This document shows, piece by piece, positions 46,616 through 55,353 of a stretch of 64,000 bases of DNA. The notes under the pieces are model-generated. The model ran no database searches. It had not been told where the DNA came from and worked only from the letters and a program-made list of their open reading frames with translations. Origin of the DNA: Novakomyces olei (Eukaryota; Ascomycota; Novakomycetes; Novakomycetales; Novakomycetaceae); NCBI GenBank assembly GCA_016906335.1, contig JADEYG010000004.1:1215001-1279000 (forward strand). The letters run 5' to 3'. The first letter of the stretch is position 1. The number at the start of each line of letters is the position of its first letter. A program made the translations under genes and the position numbers.

Positions 46616-48985
46616 CTATACGAGTTCGCGCTTAGACTTGCCCGGCAACTCGTGGTCCAGGCCAAGGTACAAGAAATCGTCCCAAGGGTGGCGGTACAGG
46701 GAGGAGCGCAGACGCTTCTGGTCCAGGAAATGGCCAATAAGACCGATAGATCGGCCGAGGACAAACAGCCCGTTCAAGACGCCCATCTTGAGGTACTGTT
46801 CTGCCTCCTCAGTAGAAAATGCACCGCAATTGCGCAAAAGATCGACAAAACAAACAGCAATGCATCCGTCCACGTTAAGGATGAGGTTATCCTTTTTCGA
46901 AGTGGTGACCGACTCCACTGCCAATGCAAAATCGAGCAGTTTAGTGCTCGGGAAATGCTTCTGCACAAACTCCTTGACCAGCTCTACACGCAAGTCAGGA
47001 TTGTTGCGTGACTTTATGCGATGGCCAATGCCCGGGATTAGTTTGTTTTGCTTGCGCATATAGTCCACAAAGTACCGTGGCGACCAGCCGCGGTCATAAG
47101 CAGCGGAAAACTCTTCAGCGGCACCGTCCAGTGCGCCTCCAAAGCGAGTTCCGATAGTCAGCAGGCCCGCAACGAGAGAAGAGATAAGATCTTTGCCTGC
47201 TCGAGTAGTAATAATGGTATTCATTGCGCCAGAAACAGCAGGCCCATGGTCCGCTGTCATCATGAGCACCATCTCGAGGAACTTTGTAGCGTACGTGGGC
47301 AGACGGCGTTTGAACCAGAGCAAAGACATGACGCCTCCGATGCCGATATCTTCCTTGAAGACTTCAGAGATCGGCATCCCAGCGTACATGAGTTCCTGGC
47401 CACGATCGTCAGAGATGGTGGAGATGAAGGCGGCCGGTTTACGGATAAGCCCGAGCTCCTGAGCCCAGGCATAGTCCATTGGGATCTTGGGCACCTCAGG
47501 CTCCGGCTGTTCTACAATAGTGCCCGCCTCAACCAGCTTGCGATAAACACTACGCAGCAGTGTTGGCATTTCCTCAAAACTGTCAGGCACATGGATACCG
47601 ACTGCCCTCATTGCCGCGTTCTTGGCTGCTGCTGTTTCCAGGTCAGAATTGGCCATTGCACCAGCGTGGCCAAACTGCACTTCTGTCTTGAACATGGTGG
47701 CACAGGTGCCAATGGCCCAGGCGACAATGGGCTTTGTGATTGTGCCTGATTTGACGGCCTCGATTACACGGTACTCCTCAACGCCACCGACTTCGCCAAG
47801 CAGCAGCAGCATTTTACATTTAGGGTCGGCCTGGTACCGCAGCAAATGATCGATGAACGTAGTGCCGGGGTACCGATCGCCGCCGATAGCGATTCCCTCA
47901 TAGACACCGTCGGTGGTCTGGCTAATGATATTGTTCAGCTCGTTCGACATCCCACCAGACTTGGAGACGTATCCCACCGAGCCTGGCCGGTACAGCTTGG
48001 AGGCCTTGATGTTGTCCATCATGCCGCCCGTGTTGCCAATCTTGAAGCATCCGGGTTTGATGCCGCCCACTGGAGGTTAGAAGAAAAATTAAAAAGATTT
48101 AGAGACAAAAAGTAGGAAAAATGAAAAAAAAAAAACTAATAAAAAAATTAATAAAAAAATTAATAAAACTAATAAAAAAGGTAATAAAAAAATTAATAAA
48201 AAAATTAATTAAAAATCTAATTAAGAAACTAATTGGAAAATTAATAAAAAAAAAATTAATTAAGAAACCAATTGAAAAGTTAATTAAAAAAAACAAAAAA
48301 AAAAGAGACAACAGAAAGGCAATAGACAAGAATAAAACGACAACACCGCTCTCAATTCATAATCAATAAACCAAGCAGCCGAGCATAGCACACAACCCAA
48401 CTGCATAAACAAAAATCGTACCTGTTGCAGGACCAATGATGGTGGTGCCGGCGCGTTTAGCCTTGACCAGAATCTCACGCGCAGAGCGTTCAGGCACGCC
48501 TTCCGCGATAATAGCAATAGTCTATAGGTATTAGTGAGACATGGCTCTAGAGCGCAGCCACTTACTCTAATTTGCGGGTACTCGAGCAACTCCAGCGTGG
48601 AGGAGAGGACAGAGCGGGACGAGGCAAAATTAACGACCACGTCAGCGTCAGGGTGTTTAGCAACTGCCGCCTCCACAGTTTGGTAGTTTGGCAGAAGGAT
48701 TTCGCGAGTGCCCCAGTAGATCTTTGAGACAAAAGAGCCGCCAAACGGGTATATGACGGCCGCCACCGACGGCTGCTCGCGGCCACACATATAATCAAAA
48801 TCCAGCATGCCCTGTACTGCCTTTGGCTGCTGCCCGTACACAAAGGCACGTGTGTTCCGGTTGAACAGCTCATACGTGGGCGATGCCGGTGCCGCGCCGC
48901 CGCTCGATACTCTATAAATATTGTCGTCTGTTTGGTGTTAGCAAACTGCCCTGTAAACGCGCCAATTGCTCTTACTCGCCGACAT
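46616..48985 (-). CDS. ACL1: ATP-citrate lyase subunit 1 (citryl-CoA/citrate-synthase-like part)
   Basis: Four exons: 48976-48985 (only 10 nt, MSA plus one base), 48566-48927, 48422-48521 and 46616-48069; 641 aa. Introns 48, 44 and 352 nt. Joins give [36 protein letters not shown] and [21 protein letters not shown], as in other ascomycete Acl1. Visible: CoA-binding [20 protein letters not shown] with the phosphorylated catalytic His, and the citrate-synthase-like C-terminus ([33 protein letters not shown]). With Acl2 it cleaves citrate in the cytosol to acetyl-CoA and oxaloacetate, feeding lipids and histone acetylation. The last intron contains A/T-rich AATTAATAAAAA repeats. Divergent to ACL2. 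Confidence 0.97.
48121..48300. repeat. Degenerate AATTAATAAAAAA repeats in ACL1 intron 3
   Basis: Imperfect units of roughly 12 bp, strongly A-rich on +, within intron 48070-48421. Confidence 0.8.
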
Positions 48986-49604
48986 GTTTGACCCTTCACT
49001 GCGCGTAAGTGTGGCGACAAGTCTGTTTTAATATTTTGTTGCTTTATTTTATTGCTTTATTTGCTTTATATTTGCTTTATATTTGCTTTGTATTTTGTGT
49101 TTTATATTGTTGTTTTATATTTTGTTTGCGCCTATTTGTAGTGTTTGCACTGCCAAACTGCCCCGTACAGCGAACACTTGCCGCCCGTGAGAATTGGTGC
49201 GCGCCGGCCACTGGTTACCTACACTGCACGCGTATTCCGTGCAAGTAAGCAAAGAGGACGCTGCGCGGGATACGTTGACAGAACCGTATCGGGAATTATT
49301 CGTCTCTCACCGAGAGTCTCACGCGATTCTCACGCGATTCTTACCAAAATTCTCACCCAGATTCTCACCCAGATTCTCACGCGATTCTCACGCGATTCTC
49401 ACGCGATTCTTACCCAGATTCTCACCCGCAATTCTCACCCGCAATTCTCACCTGTTTGTGGAGTCGTGAGAATGATTATCACCAACGCACATGTAAAATA
49501 TATATATAAATATATATAAACATATAAAATAGACACATAATATGTATATAATATATATAATATAAATATAAATTATATATTATTATATATAAATTGACGC
49601 CAAC
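48986..49604. promoter_or_regulatory. Bidirectional ACL1/ACL2 promoter
   Basis: 619 bp between the divergent starts of the two subunits. Contains T-rich sequence (49025-49135), a CACGCG-bearing minisatellite (49311-49456), and AT-rich DNA with TATATAAA strings next to ACL2. Co-regulation is inferred from the shared region and stoichiometric products. Confidence 0.65.
49311..49456. repeat. ATTCTCACGCG / ATTCTCACCCA 11-bp minisatellite
   Basis: About twelve 11-base units ending in CGCG, CCAG or CGCA within the shared ACL promoter. Confidence 0.9.
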
Positions 49605-51119
49605 ATGTCGGCCAAGTCGGTGCGGGAGTACGATGGCAAATGCATAATTGCGTACCATTTATCGCGCAGTCCGAGCGTAGCGCAGTGGAAGTATGTGACA
49701 CCGTCCATTGCGGCAGTGCCGCGGCTGGCGCATATACAGTTTGAGCAGCCGCGTGTAATCGAGGCGGACGGTTCAGGCGACTATTCCGCCCACGTGAAGC
49801 ACGTGCTCGATGTGGCCGAGATGCGGCACCCGTGGCTGCAGGACACGCGGCTCGTGGCAAAGCCGGACCAATTGATCAAACGGCGCGGAAAAGCCGGGCT
49901 GCTGTGCCTGAACGCTGATTGGCTGCAGGCGCGTCGGTGGATAGAGGAGCGCGCTGGACGCGTTCAGCAGGTGGAGCACGTGAGCGGGTGCCTCACGAGT
50001 TTTCTGGTGGAGCCCTTTGTGCCGCACGCGTCTGACGCGGAGTACTATATAAATATCCATTCTGTCCGCGAAGGCGACTGGATTCTGTTTACGCACGAGG
50101 GCGGCGTGGACGTGGGCGATGTGGACGCTAAAGCTCAGCGGCTCTTGATCCCCGTCGATCTCGCCGAGTTTCCGAGCCGCGCGGCCATTGCGCAGTCGCT
50201 GCTGGCGCAAGTGCCTAAAATCGTCGAGGACGCGCTCGTCGATTTTATTACGCGTCTCTACTCTGTCTATGTGGACTGCCAGTTTACGTACCTCGAAGTG
50301 AACCCGCTCGTGGTTGTGCCGGAGCCTGACGACGGAAAAGCCGACGGCAATGTCATCGGAAAAGCCGACGGAAAAGCCGACGGAAAAGCCGATAGAGCCG
50401 GAGTACACTGCCTCGATCTCGCTGCGCGTGTCGACCAGACGGCCGAGTTTGAGGCGGGCGCGAAATGGGCTATCGCACGGGCACCCGCGTCTCTCGGGCT
50501 CGCGCCGGACGGCAATACCCGTGTCTCGGCGGACCACGGACCGCCGCTCGAGTTTCCAGCGCCGTTTGGCCGAGAGCTGTCGGCGGCAGAGGAGTACATT
50601 GCCGCGCTGGACGCGAAAACGGGCGCGTCGCTTAAACTGACGGTGCTAAACCCGCGCGGCCGTGTATGGTCGCTTGTCGCGGGCGGAGGTGCGTCTGTCG
50701 TTTACGCGGACGCTATAGCGAACGCCGGCGGAGCCGAACAACTCGCCAATTACGGCGAATACAGCGGCGCTCCGACAGAGACACAGACGTACGAATACGC
50801 CAAAACGGTGTTTGACGTAATGCTCTCGGCACCGGCTTTGCCGAGCGGAAAGATTCTCTTTGTCGGAGGCGGAATTGCCAATTTTACAAATGTTGCGAGT
50901 ACTTTTAAAGGCATTATTCGCGCTATGCGCGAGTACCAGAGCGGTTTGCGCGCTCACGCGGTGCAGATTTGGGTGCGCCGAGCGGGGCCGAATTATGAAG
51001 AGGGACTGCGCGCTATTCGCGCTCTCGGAGAAGAGCTCAACCTGCCAATGCACATTTACGGGCCCGAGACGCACGTGTCGGGTATCGTTCCATTGGCTTT
51101 TAAGGCCATTCAGGCATAG
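49605..51119 (+). CDS. ACL2: ATP-citrate lyase subunit 2 (ATP-grasp part)
   Basis: Single exon, 504 aa. Start MSAKSVREYDGKCIIAYHL matches ascomycete Acl2. The ATP-grasp region carries LVAKPDQLIKRRGKAGLL and, later, the metal-binding LEVNPLVV; the citrate-binding Rossmann part has GRVWSLVAGGGASVVYADAI, YGEYSGAPTETQTYEYAKT and the C-terminal GPETHVSGIVPLA. It binds ATP and citrate and assembles with Acl1 in the cytosol. An unusual in-frame insert GKADGNVIGKADGKADGKAD (residues ~243-262) interrupts the region after the metal-binding motif and is a 12-bp DNA repeat. The codon third positions are markedly GC-rich (CGCG-rich) compared with neighbours. Confidence 0.97.
   Translation: MSAKSVREYDGKCIIAYHLSRSPSVAQWKYVTPSIAAVPRLAHIQFEQPRVIEADGSGDYSAHVKHVLDVAEMRHPWLQDTRLVAKPDQLIKRRGKAGLLCLNADWLQARRWIEERAGRVQQVEHVSGCLTSFLVEPFVPHASDAEYYINIHSVREGDWILFTHEGGVDVGDVDAKAQRLLIPVDLAEFPSRAAIAQSLLAQVPKIVEDALVDFITRLYSVYVDCQFTYLEVNPLVVVPEPDDGKADGNVIGKADGKADGKADRAGVHCLDLAARVDQTAEFEAGAKWAIARAPASLGLAPDGNTRVSADHGPPLEFPAPFGRELSAAEEYIAALDAKTGASLKLTVLNPRGRVWSLVAGGGASVVYADAIANAGGAEQLANYGEYSGAPTETQTYEYAKTVFDVMLSAPALPSGKILFVGGGIANFTNVASTFKGIIRAMREYQSGLRAHAVQIWVRRAGPNYEEGLRAIRALGEELNLPMHIYGPETHVSGIVPLAFKAIQA
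50334..50396 (+). repeat. Coding 12-bp repeat (GKAD)n in ACL2
   Basis: GGAAAAGCCGAC units encode GKAD four to five times at a position not conserved in the family. Confidence 0.85.
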
Positions 51120-52003
51120 AGCGGGTTTAGATTGTTTGTTTATTTATTGTTTTAACACTGTCGGCTCTGCCGTCTACTTATACTCGTTGTCTTGTCTGTT
51201 TATTGTACTGTTTTTTGTCTGTAATTGTGCTGTCTGTACGTCCATACTGTTCGTCTGTTCGTACTGTTCGTACTGTTTGTACGTCCGTACTGTCTGTACG
51301 TTCGTACTGTCTGTACGTTCGTACTGTCTGTACGTCCATACTGTTCGTACTGTTCGTACTGTTCGTACTGTTCGTACTGTTCGTACTGTTTGTAATGTTC
51401 GTCTGTTCGTACTGTTCGTACTGTCTGTACGTTCGTACTGTCTGTAATTTCGTACTGTCTGTAATTTCGTACTGTCTGTACGTCCATACTGTTCGTACTG
51501 TTCGTACTGTTCGTACTGTCTGTACGTTCGTACTGTCTGTAATTTCGTACTGTCTGTACGTCCATACTGTTCGTACTATCGTACTGTTCGTACTGTTCGT
51601 ACTATCGTACTGTTCGTACTATCGTACTGTTCGTACTATCGTACTGTTTGTAATGTTCGTCTGTTCGTACTGTCTGTAATTTCGTACTGTCTGTACTGTT
51701 TGTAATGTTCGTACTGTTCGTACTGTTCGTACTGTTTGTAATGTTCGTCTGTTCGTACTGTTCGTACTGTCTGTACGTTCGTACTGTCTGTAATTTCGTA
51801 CTGTCTGTACGTCCATACTGTTCGTACTGTTCGTACTGTTCGTACTGTTCGTACTATCGTACTGTTCGTACTATCGTACTGTTCGTACTATCGTACTGTT
51901 CGTACTATCGTACGTCTGTACTCTCAGTAATACTGCTCATCTAATGTCAGCCATTCACTTTGCGTTCCATCATTAATTCCCTTTTCTGCTATAAAACGAC
52001 GTA
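51120..52003. other. Intergenic minisatellite block between convergent ACL2 and F-box genes
   Basis: Nearly the whole 884-bp interval is the TTCGTACTG array (51237-51917). Short unique flanks remain on each side. No gene. Confidence 0.8.
51237..51917. repeat. TTCGTACTG nonamer minisatellite with higher-order variants
   Basis: About 680 bp of 9-base TTCGTACTG units mixed with TCTGTACG, TCTGTAAT and TATCGTACTG variants. Longer composite blocks recur (e.g. TCTGTAATTTCGTACTG), implying duplication of multi-unit segments. Almost stop-free in several frames, giving false VLFVLFV/YEQYEQ proteins. Confidence 0.95.
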
Positions 52004-54169
52004 CTAGCCGCCCCGGGAACTGGAAGCCCGAGAAGCCTCGTCCCACAGACGCGCAGGCTGCTCCACCCGCGACAGCTCAATTGCACGCTCAAGGTCGGCT
52101 TGAAAAGCCGAATCTTGTTCAGACTCGTCCTGCACGGTGGGCGGCACAAACGGTGCCGGCCAAGTATTTTCGAGCGAAAGCATTTGCGCGTAGGCAAGCA
52201 ACTCGGGCTCCGACAGCTCGGAGAGATGCGTTCCGACACCGATCCGGTGCAGAGACGCGTAAAGCTTTTGCTCTTCAATCTTTACGCGTTCCATTTCCAC
52301 CAAGTCTTCTTCCACATCACGTGACACAGGATCGTCTTTACGCGTAAATCCGTTGCCGGACGCGTAAGAGCTACTGTATTTACGCGCAGTTACGCGTTCG
52401 TGACGGCTATAGTCGGGCCGATCCTTCTCCTCGTAATCCCACGCTTTTACAAACTGCGTTCCAAACGAAACAATCCCACGCGCACCGTGGGATGAATGCT
52501 CTAAAAAAATGCGACACCTCCTTCGCTGTACGCTGTCAGCAGTCGCGTAAGGCCGAACGCGTCGTACTGTGGAATGCGGGGATCCCACTCCGCCCGCGTC
52601 GAGGCACCGTAATAAATTCCCCGTTATCGTTTCATACACGAGCGTCCGTCCATCGTGGGCAATGACGCCCACCACGAGTGGGCTGATGGCAATCTCGTCT
52701 ACGGCAGCCGTAAAATCGGTAGAAAAACGCAAAATAGGCGTAATTTGGCCCCCACTTTGCTGCTGCCTTATGTTATACAGGTATACATGGTGGCCTGAAT
52801 CGTCTGCCACCGCCAGCAAGCGGCCCCCACCGCCGGGAACGCCTCCAGCAAAACCGGCACTCGTATTATTTGCCCCATTTTTAGATGCTTCAGAGCCTTC
52901 CGGCTGAGCCGCCCATACACCAGCACTAAAGTGGGCAGAAGGGGGCAGCAATAGTGTCTCCTCCACTTGCTCAACGCCGTTTTGGAGGCCATTTTGGAGG
53001 CCGTTTTGGAGGCCGTTTTGGAGGCCATTTTGGAGGCCATTTTGGAGGCCATTTTGGAGGCCGTTTTGGAGGCCATTTTGGAGGCCATTTTGGAGGCCAC
53101 TTTTAAGAGTATAGCGAACAGCAAACCCTTTTGCATTTGAGCCGGCAAGTGTAGACTGTAAACTGCCCCGTCCGACTCTGGCCCCCACCCGAACCAGGAC
53201 GGACTGTGTGGAGAAATCAGCGAGCAAGACCTGCTGTGGCGGTGTGTCTACGGCCCCCACTTGTGCCCCCACTTGTGCCCCCACTTGTGCTGGAGTCTGG
53301 CCAATCAAACGCAGCCGCGCGTTTGCGTGCAGGATATCGCCCTCAGTGTACCACACGCGGCCCACCGCGTCGAGCGCCCACAGAGCGCGCGGCTTTAGCG
53401 CCGAGTACTGCACGTGCTCGACCCCGGCGCCCACGCAAAACTGTTTTAGGCACTCGCCCGCCCGCGCATCCCACACGCAGATATTCCCCTCCGCGTCGCC
53501 GCTCACGCACCCTGGTTGCCCCGGCAACGCCGCCACCGACGCGCAAACATCAATGCACGTGACTGGCGCGTGATGCACGTGACGGAAGGCGCGTGGGTTG
53601 CCAATGTCGGTGACGTAATGCGCCCACACGCAGCCGCTGGCAGACCCGAGGCAGACCAGAGTGGGGGCCATGGCGGCGGCCACTATAGGCACCCACTCCA
53701 GCCACGGTGGGGGCCGCGCTACTTGCAAAAGCTTTCCTGTGCTCGCCGTGTGCAGTGTAACCAGCCCGGAGGCACAGCTAACGGCAACGACACCGTCTCC
53801 ACCACAGCAAACGGCATCTACTGCAAACTGCACACGTGCATCGAACGTCAGTGCCCCGTCCTTCTTGCTCGCCTGATGATTACGCGTCACGCGATGCTGC
53901 CGCCGTGTTGGCGGGAGAAGGCGGCGGATCAGGTGCACACGCGCCTCATACTCCCGGCGCCACGCGTGCGAAGGGTTAGTAAGCAATGGGCTAAAGAGCG
54001 GCACAAAGGCACCGATCTTGGCATAGTTGCTCAAAAGAGCCGTCCGCCACACGGCATCGCTGTGCAATAGTCGGCTGAACCGTCGGCAAGTACCCGCAGC
54101 AGCATGCAAGTCGGCTGGCAAAAGGTAGGAAAAGACGTGCACCAGTATCTCGGACGGCCACGCGTCCAT
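52004..54169 (-). CDS. F-box protein with WD-like repeats and C-terminal UIM (Ufo1-like)
   Basis: Single exon, 721 aa. The N-terminal F-box reads WPSEILVHVFSYLLPADL...CRRFSRLL (residues ~4-45) and would bind Skp1. The middle holds WD40/propeller-like segments (GCVSGDAEGNICVWDARAGE, ALWALDAVGRVWYTE, GVIAHDGRTLVYETITG). The C-terminus has FQADLERAIELSRVEQ, a ubiquitin-interacting motif with the expected Ala and Ser spacing. F-box plus propeller plus UIM is the layout of yeast Ufo1 (which has three UIMs), so this is probably a substrate receptor of an SCF ligase; the substrate is unknown. A GLQN tetrapeptide array (~10 copies, residues ~357-398) lies in a propeller loop. Confidence 0.82.
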   Translation of the reverse strand: MDAWPSEILVHVFSYLLPADLHAAAGTCRRFSRLLHSDAVWRTALLSNYAKIGAFVPLFSPLLTNPSHAWRREYEARVHLIRRLLPPTRRQHRVTRNHQASKKDGALTFDARVQFAVDAVCCGGDGVVAVSCASGLVTLHTASTGKLLQVARPPPWLEWVPIVAAAMAPTLVCLGSASGCVWAHYVTDIGNPRAFRHVHHAPVTCIDVCASVAALPGQPGCVSGDAEGNICVWDARAGECLKQFCVGAGVEHVQYSALKPRALWALDAVGRVWYTEGDILHANARLRLIGQTPAQVGAQVGAQVGAVDTPPQQVLLADFSTQSVLVRVGARVGRGSLQSTLAGSNAKGFAVRYTLKSGLQNGLQNGLQNGLQNGLQNGLQNGLQNGLQNGLQNGLQNGVEQVEETLLLPPSAHFSAGVWAAQPEGSEASKNGANNTSAGFAGGVPGGGGRLLAVADDSGHHVYLYNIRQQQSGGQITPILRFSTDFTAAVDEIAISPLVVGVIAHDGRTLVYETITGNLLRCLDAGGVGSPHSTVRRVRPYATADSVQRRRCRIFLEHSSHGARGIVSFGTQFVKAWDYEEKDRPDYSRHERVTARKYSSSYASGNGFTRKDDPVSRDVEEDLVEMERVKIEEQKLYASLHRIGVGTHLSELSEPELLAYAQMLSLENTWPAPFVPPTVQDESEQDSAFQADLERAIELSRVEQPARLWDEASRASSSRGG
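52977..53102 (-). repeat. Coding 12-bp repeat, (GLQN)n, in the F-box gene
   Basis: Ten units of TTTTGGAGGCCR (on +) encode GLQN in one propeller loop. Confidence 0.92.
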
Positions 54170-54235
54170 ACGACAGCAGTGGCCTCGTGAATTATATTTT
54201 TATAATATAATATTTTATTATAATATAATATTTTA

Positions 54236-54552
54236 TAATATAATATAATATAATATAATATAATATAATATAATATAATATAATATAATATAATATAATA
54301 TAATATAATATAATATAATATAATATAATATAATATAATATAATATAATATAATATAATATAATATAATATAATATAATATAATATAATATAATATAATA
54401 TAATATAATATAATATAATATATAATATAATATAATATAATATAATATAATATAATATAATATAATATAATATAATATAATATAATATAATATAATATAA
54501 TATAATATAATATAATATAATATAATATAATATAATATAATATAATATAATA
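54236..54552. repeat. (TATAA)n pentanucleotide array
   Basis: About 63 units; one dropped base near 54420 shifts the register. It reads as a false LYYII protein on the minus strand. Confidence 0.97.
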
Positions 54553-54826
54553 TACATTTTTATATATTGTACTTGCACTATATTATACTACTCGTTACCA
54601 CGCTTATCGCGTCAAAGATCTCGAATGAAAAATTGTAGAGTATTGAATTTATATGGAGGAAAAGTCTCAGCATTGGGCCTATCACAAATTTGACTGCTCC
54701 ATCCACACGTTGTACTACACAAGCACACTGGAAATAATAAATAAATCAATAAATCAATAAATAAATGAATCAATAATAAACAAAAAATTCAAGGCAGTTC
54801 GTGTTCACCGTGCGACTAGCAAAGTG

Positions 54827-55018
54827 ATGTACAGCAAACAACAAACGCAAATTCTGCTCGCTACAATCCGCGATTGTCTGAATGCCAATGTATATAAATT
54901 CCAGTCAAATGTGCCTTACAGTAAGCTTAATACCCCTTTTGTCTGTATTACGACAGTTTCCCGTTTCGGTACTCGCAGATTCTCGCCGGCTCAGGGCAAA
55001 GTGTCCAGATTTGTATAA
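54827..55018 (+). CDS. Possible small ORF of unknown function
   Basis: 63-aa frame, MYSKQQTQILLATIRDCLNA...GTRRFSPAQGKVSRFV, in the F-box/kinase intergenic region. Composition is mixed and not repeat-derived, with an amphipathic N-terminal helix and a basic end, but I recognise no family. An internal GTAAGC (54921) could be a donor. May be untranslated. Confidence 0.22.
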   Translation: MYSKQQTQILLATIRDCLNANVYKFQSNVPYSKLNTPFVCITTVSRFGTRRFSPAQGKVSRFV

Positions 55019-55353
55019 TAGTCGTATTATATACGATTTTCACGCAATGTAAATTAATATTAATATTAATATAATAGTAATACAGTATTATGGTAATACA
55101 GTATTATGGTAATATAGTATTATATTAAAAATATATAAAAAATATACAAATAGTACAAGAAAACTGTTGAAAGCAATAATATAAACGTACCAGCTCGTTG
55201 AGCGAGCGAATAATACGTACGTAAATATTTGTATATATACGTATATATACGCTATCAAATTTATTTTAATTTATCGATTCACTCGTTTTTACATCACAAA
55301 CTCTTCGCATGGTGAAGTGCAGTCGTGCAGTGTCGGCTACACTTTACCCGTAA

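Larger units (their letters stand above)
54170..55353. promoter_or_regulatory. Shared 5' region of F-box gene and kinase, with (TATAA)n array
   Basis: 1.18 kb between divergent starts: the 54236-54552 pentamer array, then unique sequence. A 63-aa frame from the ATG at 54827 (MYSKQQTQILLATIRDCLNA) is not recognised and could be chance. AT-rich DNA with GTAATACAGTATTAT repeats lies at 55076-55125. Confidence 0.6.

Noticed and set aside
51237-51917. CRISPR-like repeat array
   Set aside because: Units are 9 bp with no unique spacers, and the window is eukaryotic. It is a minisatellite.
54192-54578. Centromere or replication origin from the AT-only array
   Set aside because: AT richness alone is no evidence. 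The array is a plain (TATAA)n microsatellite with no associated element.
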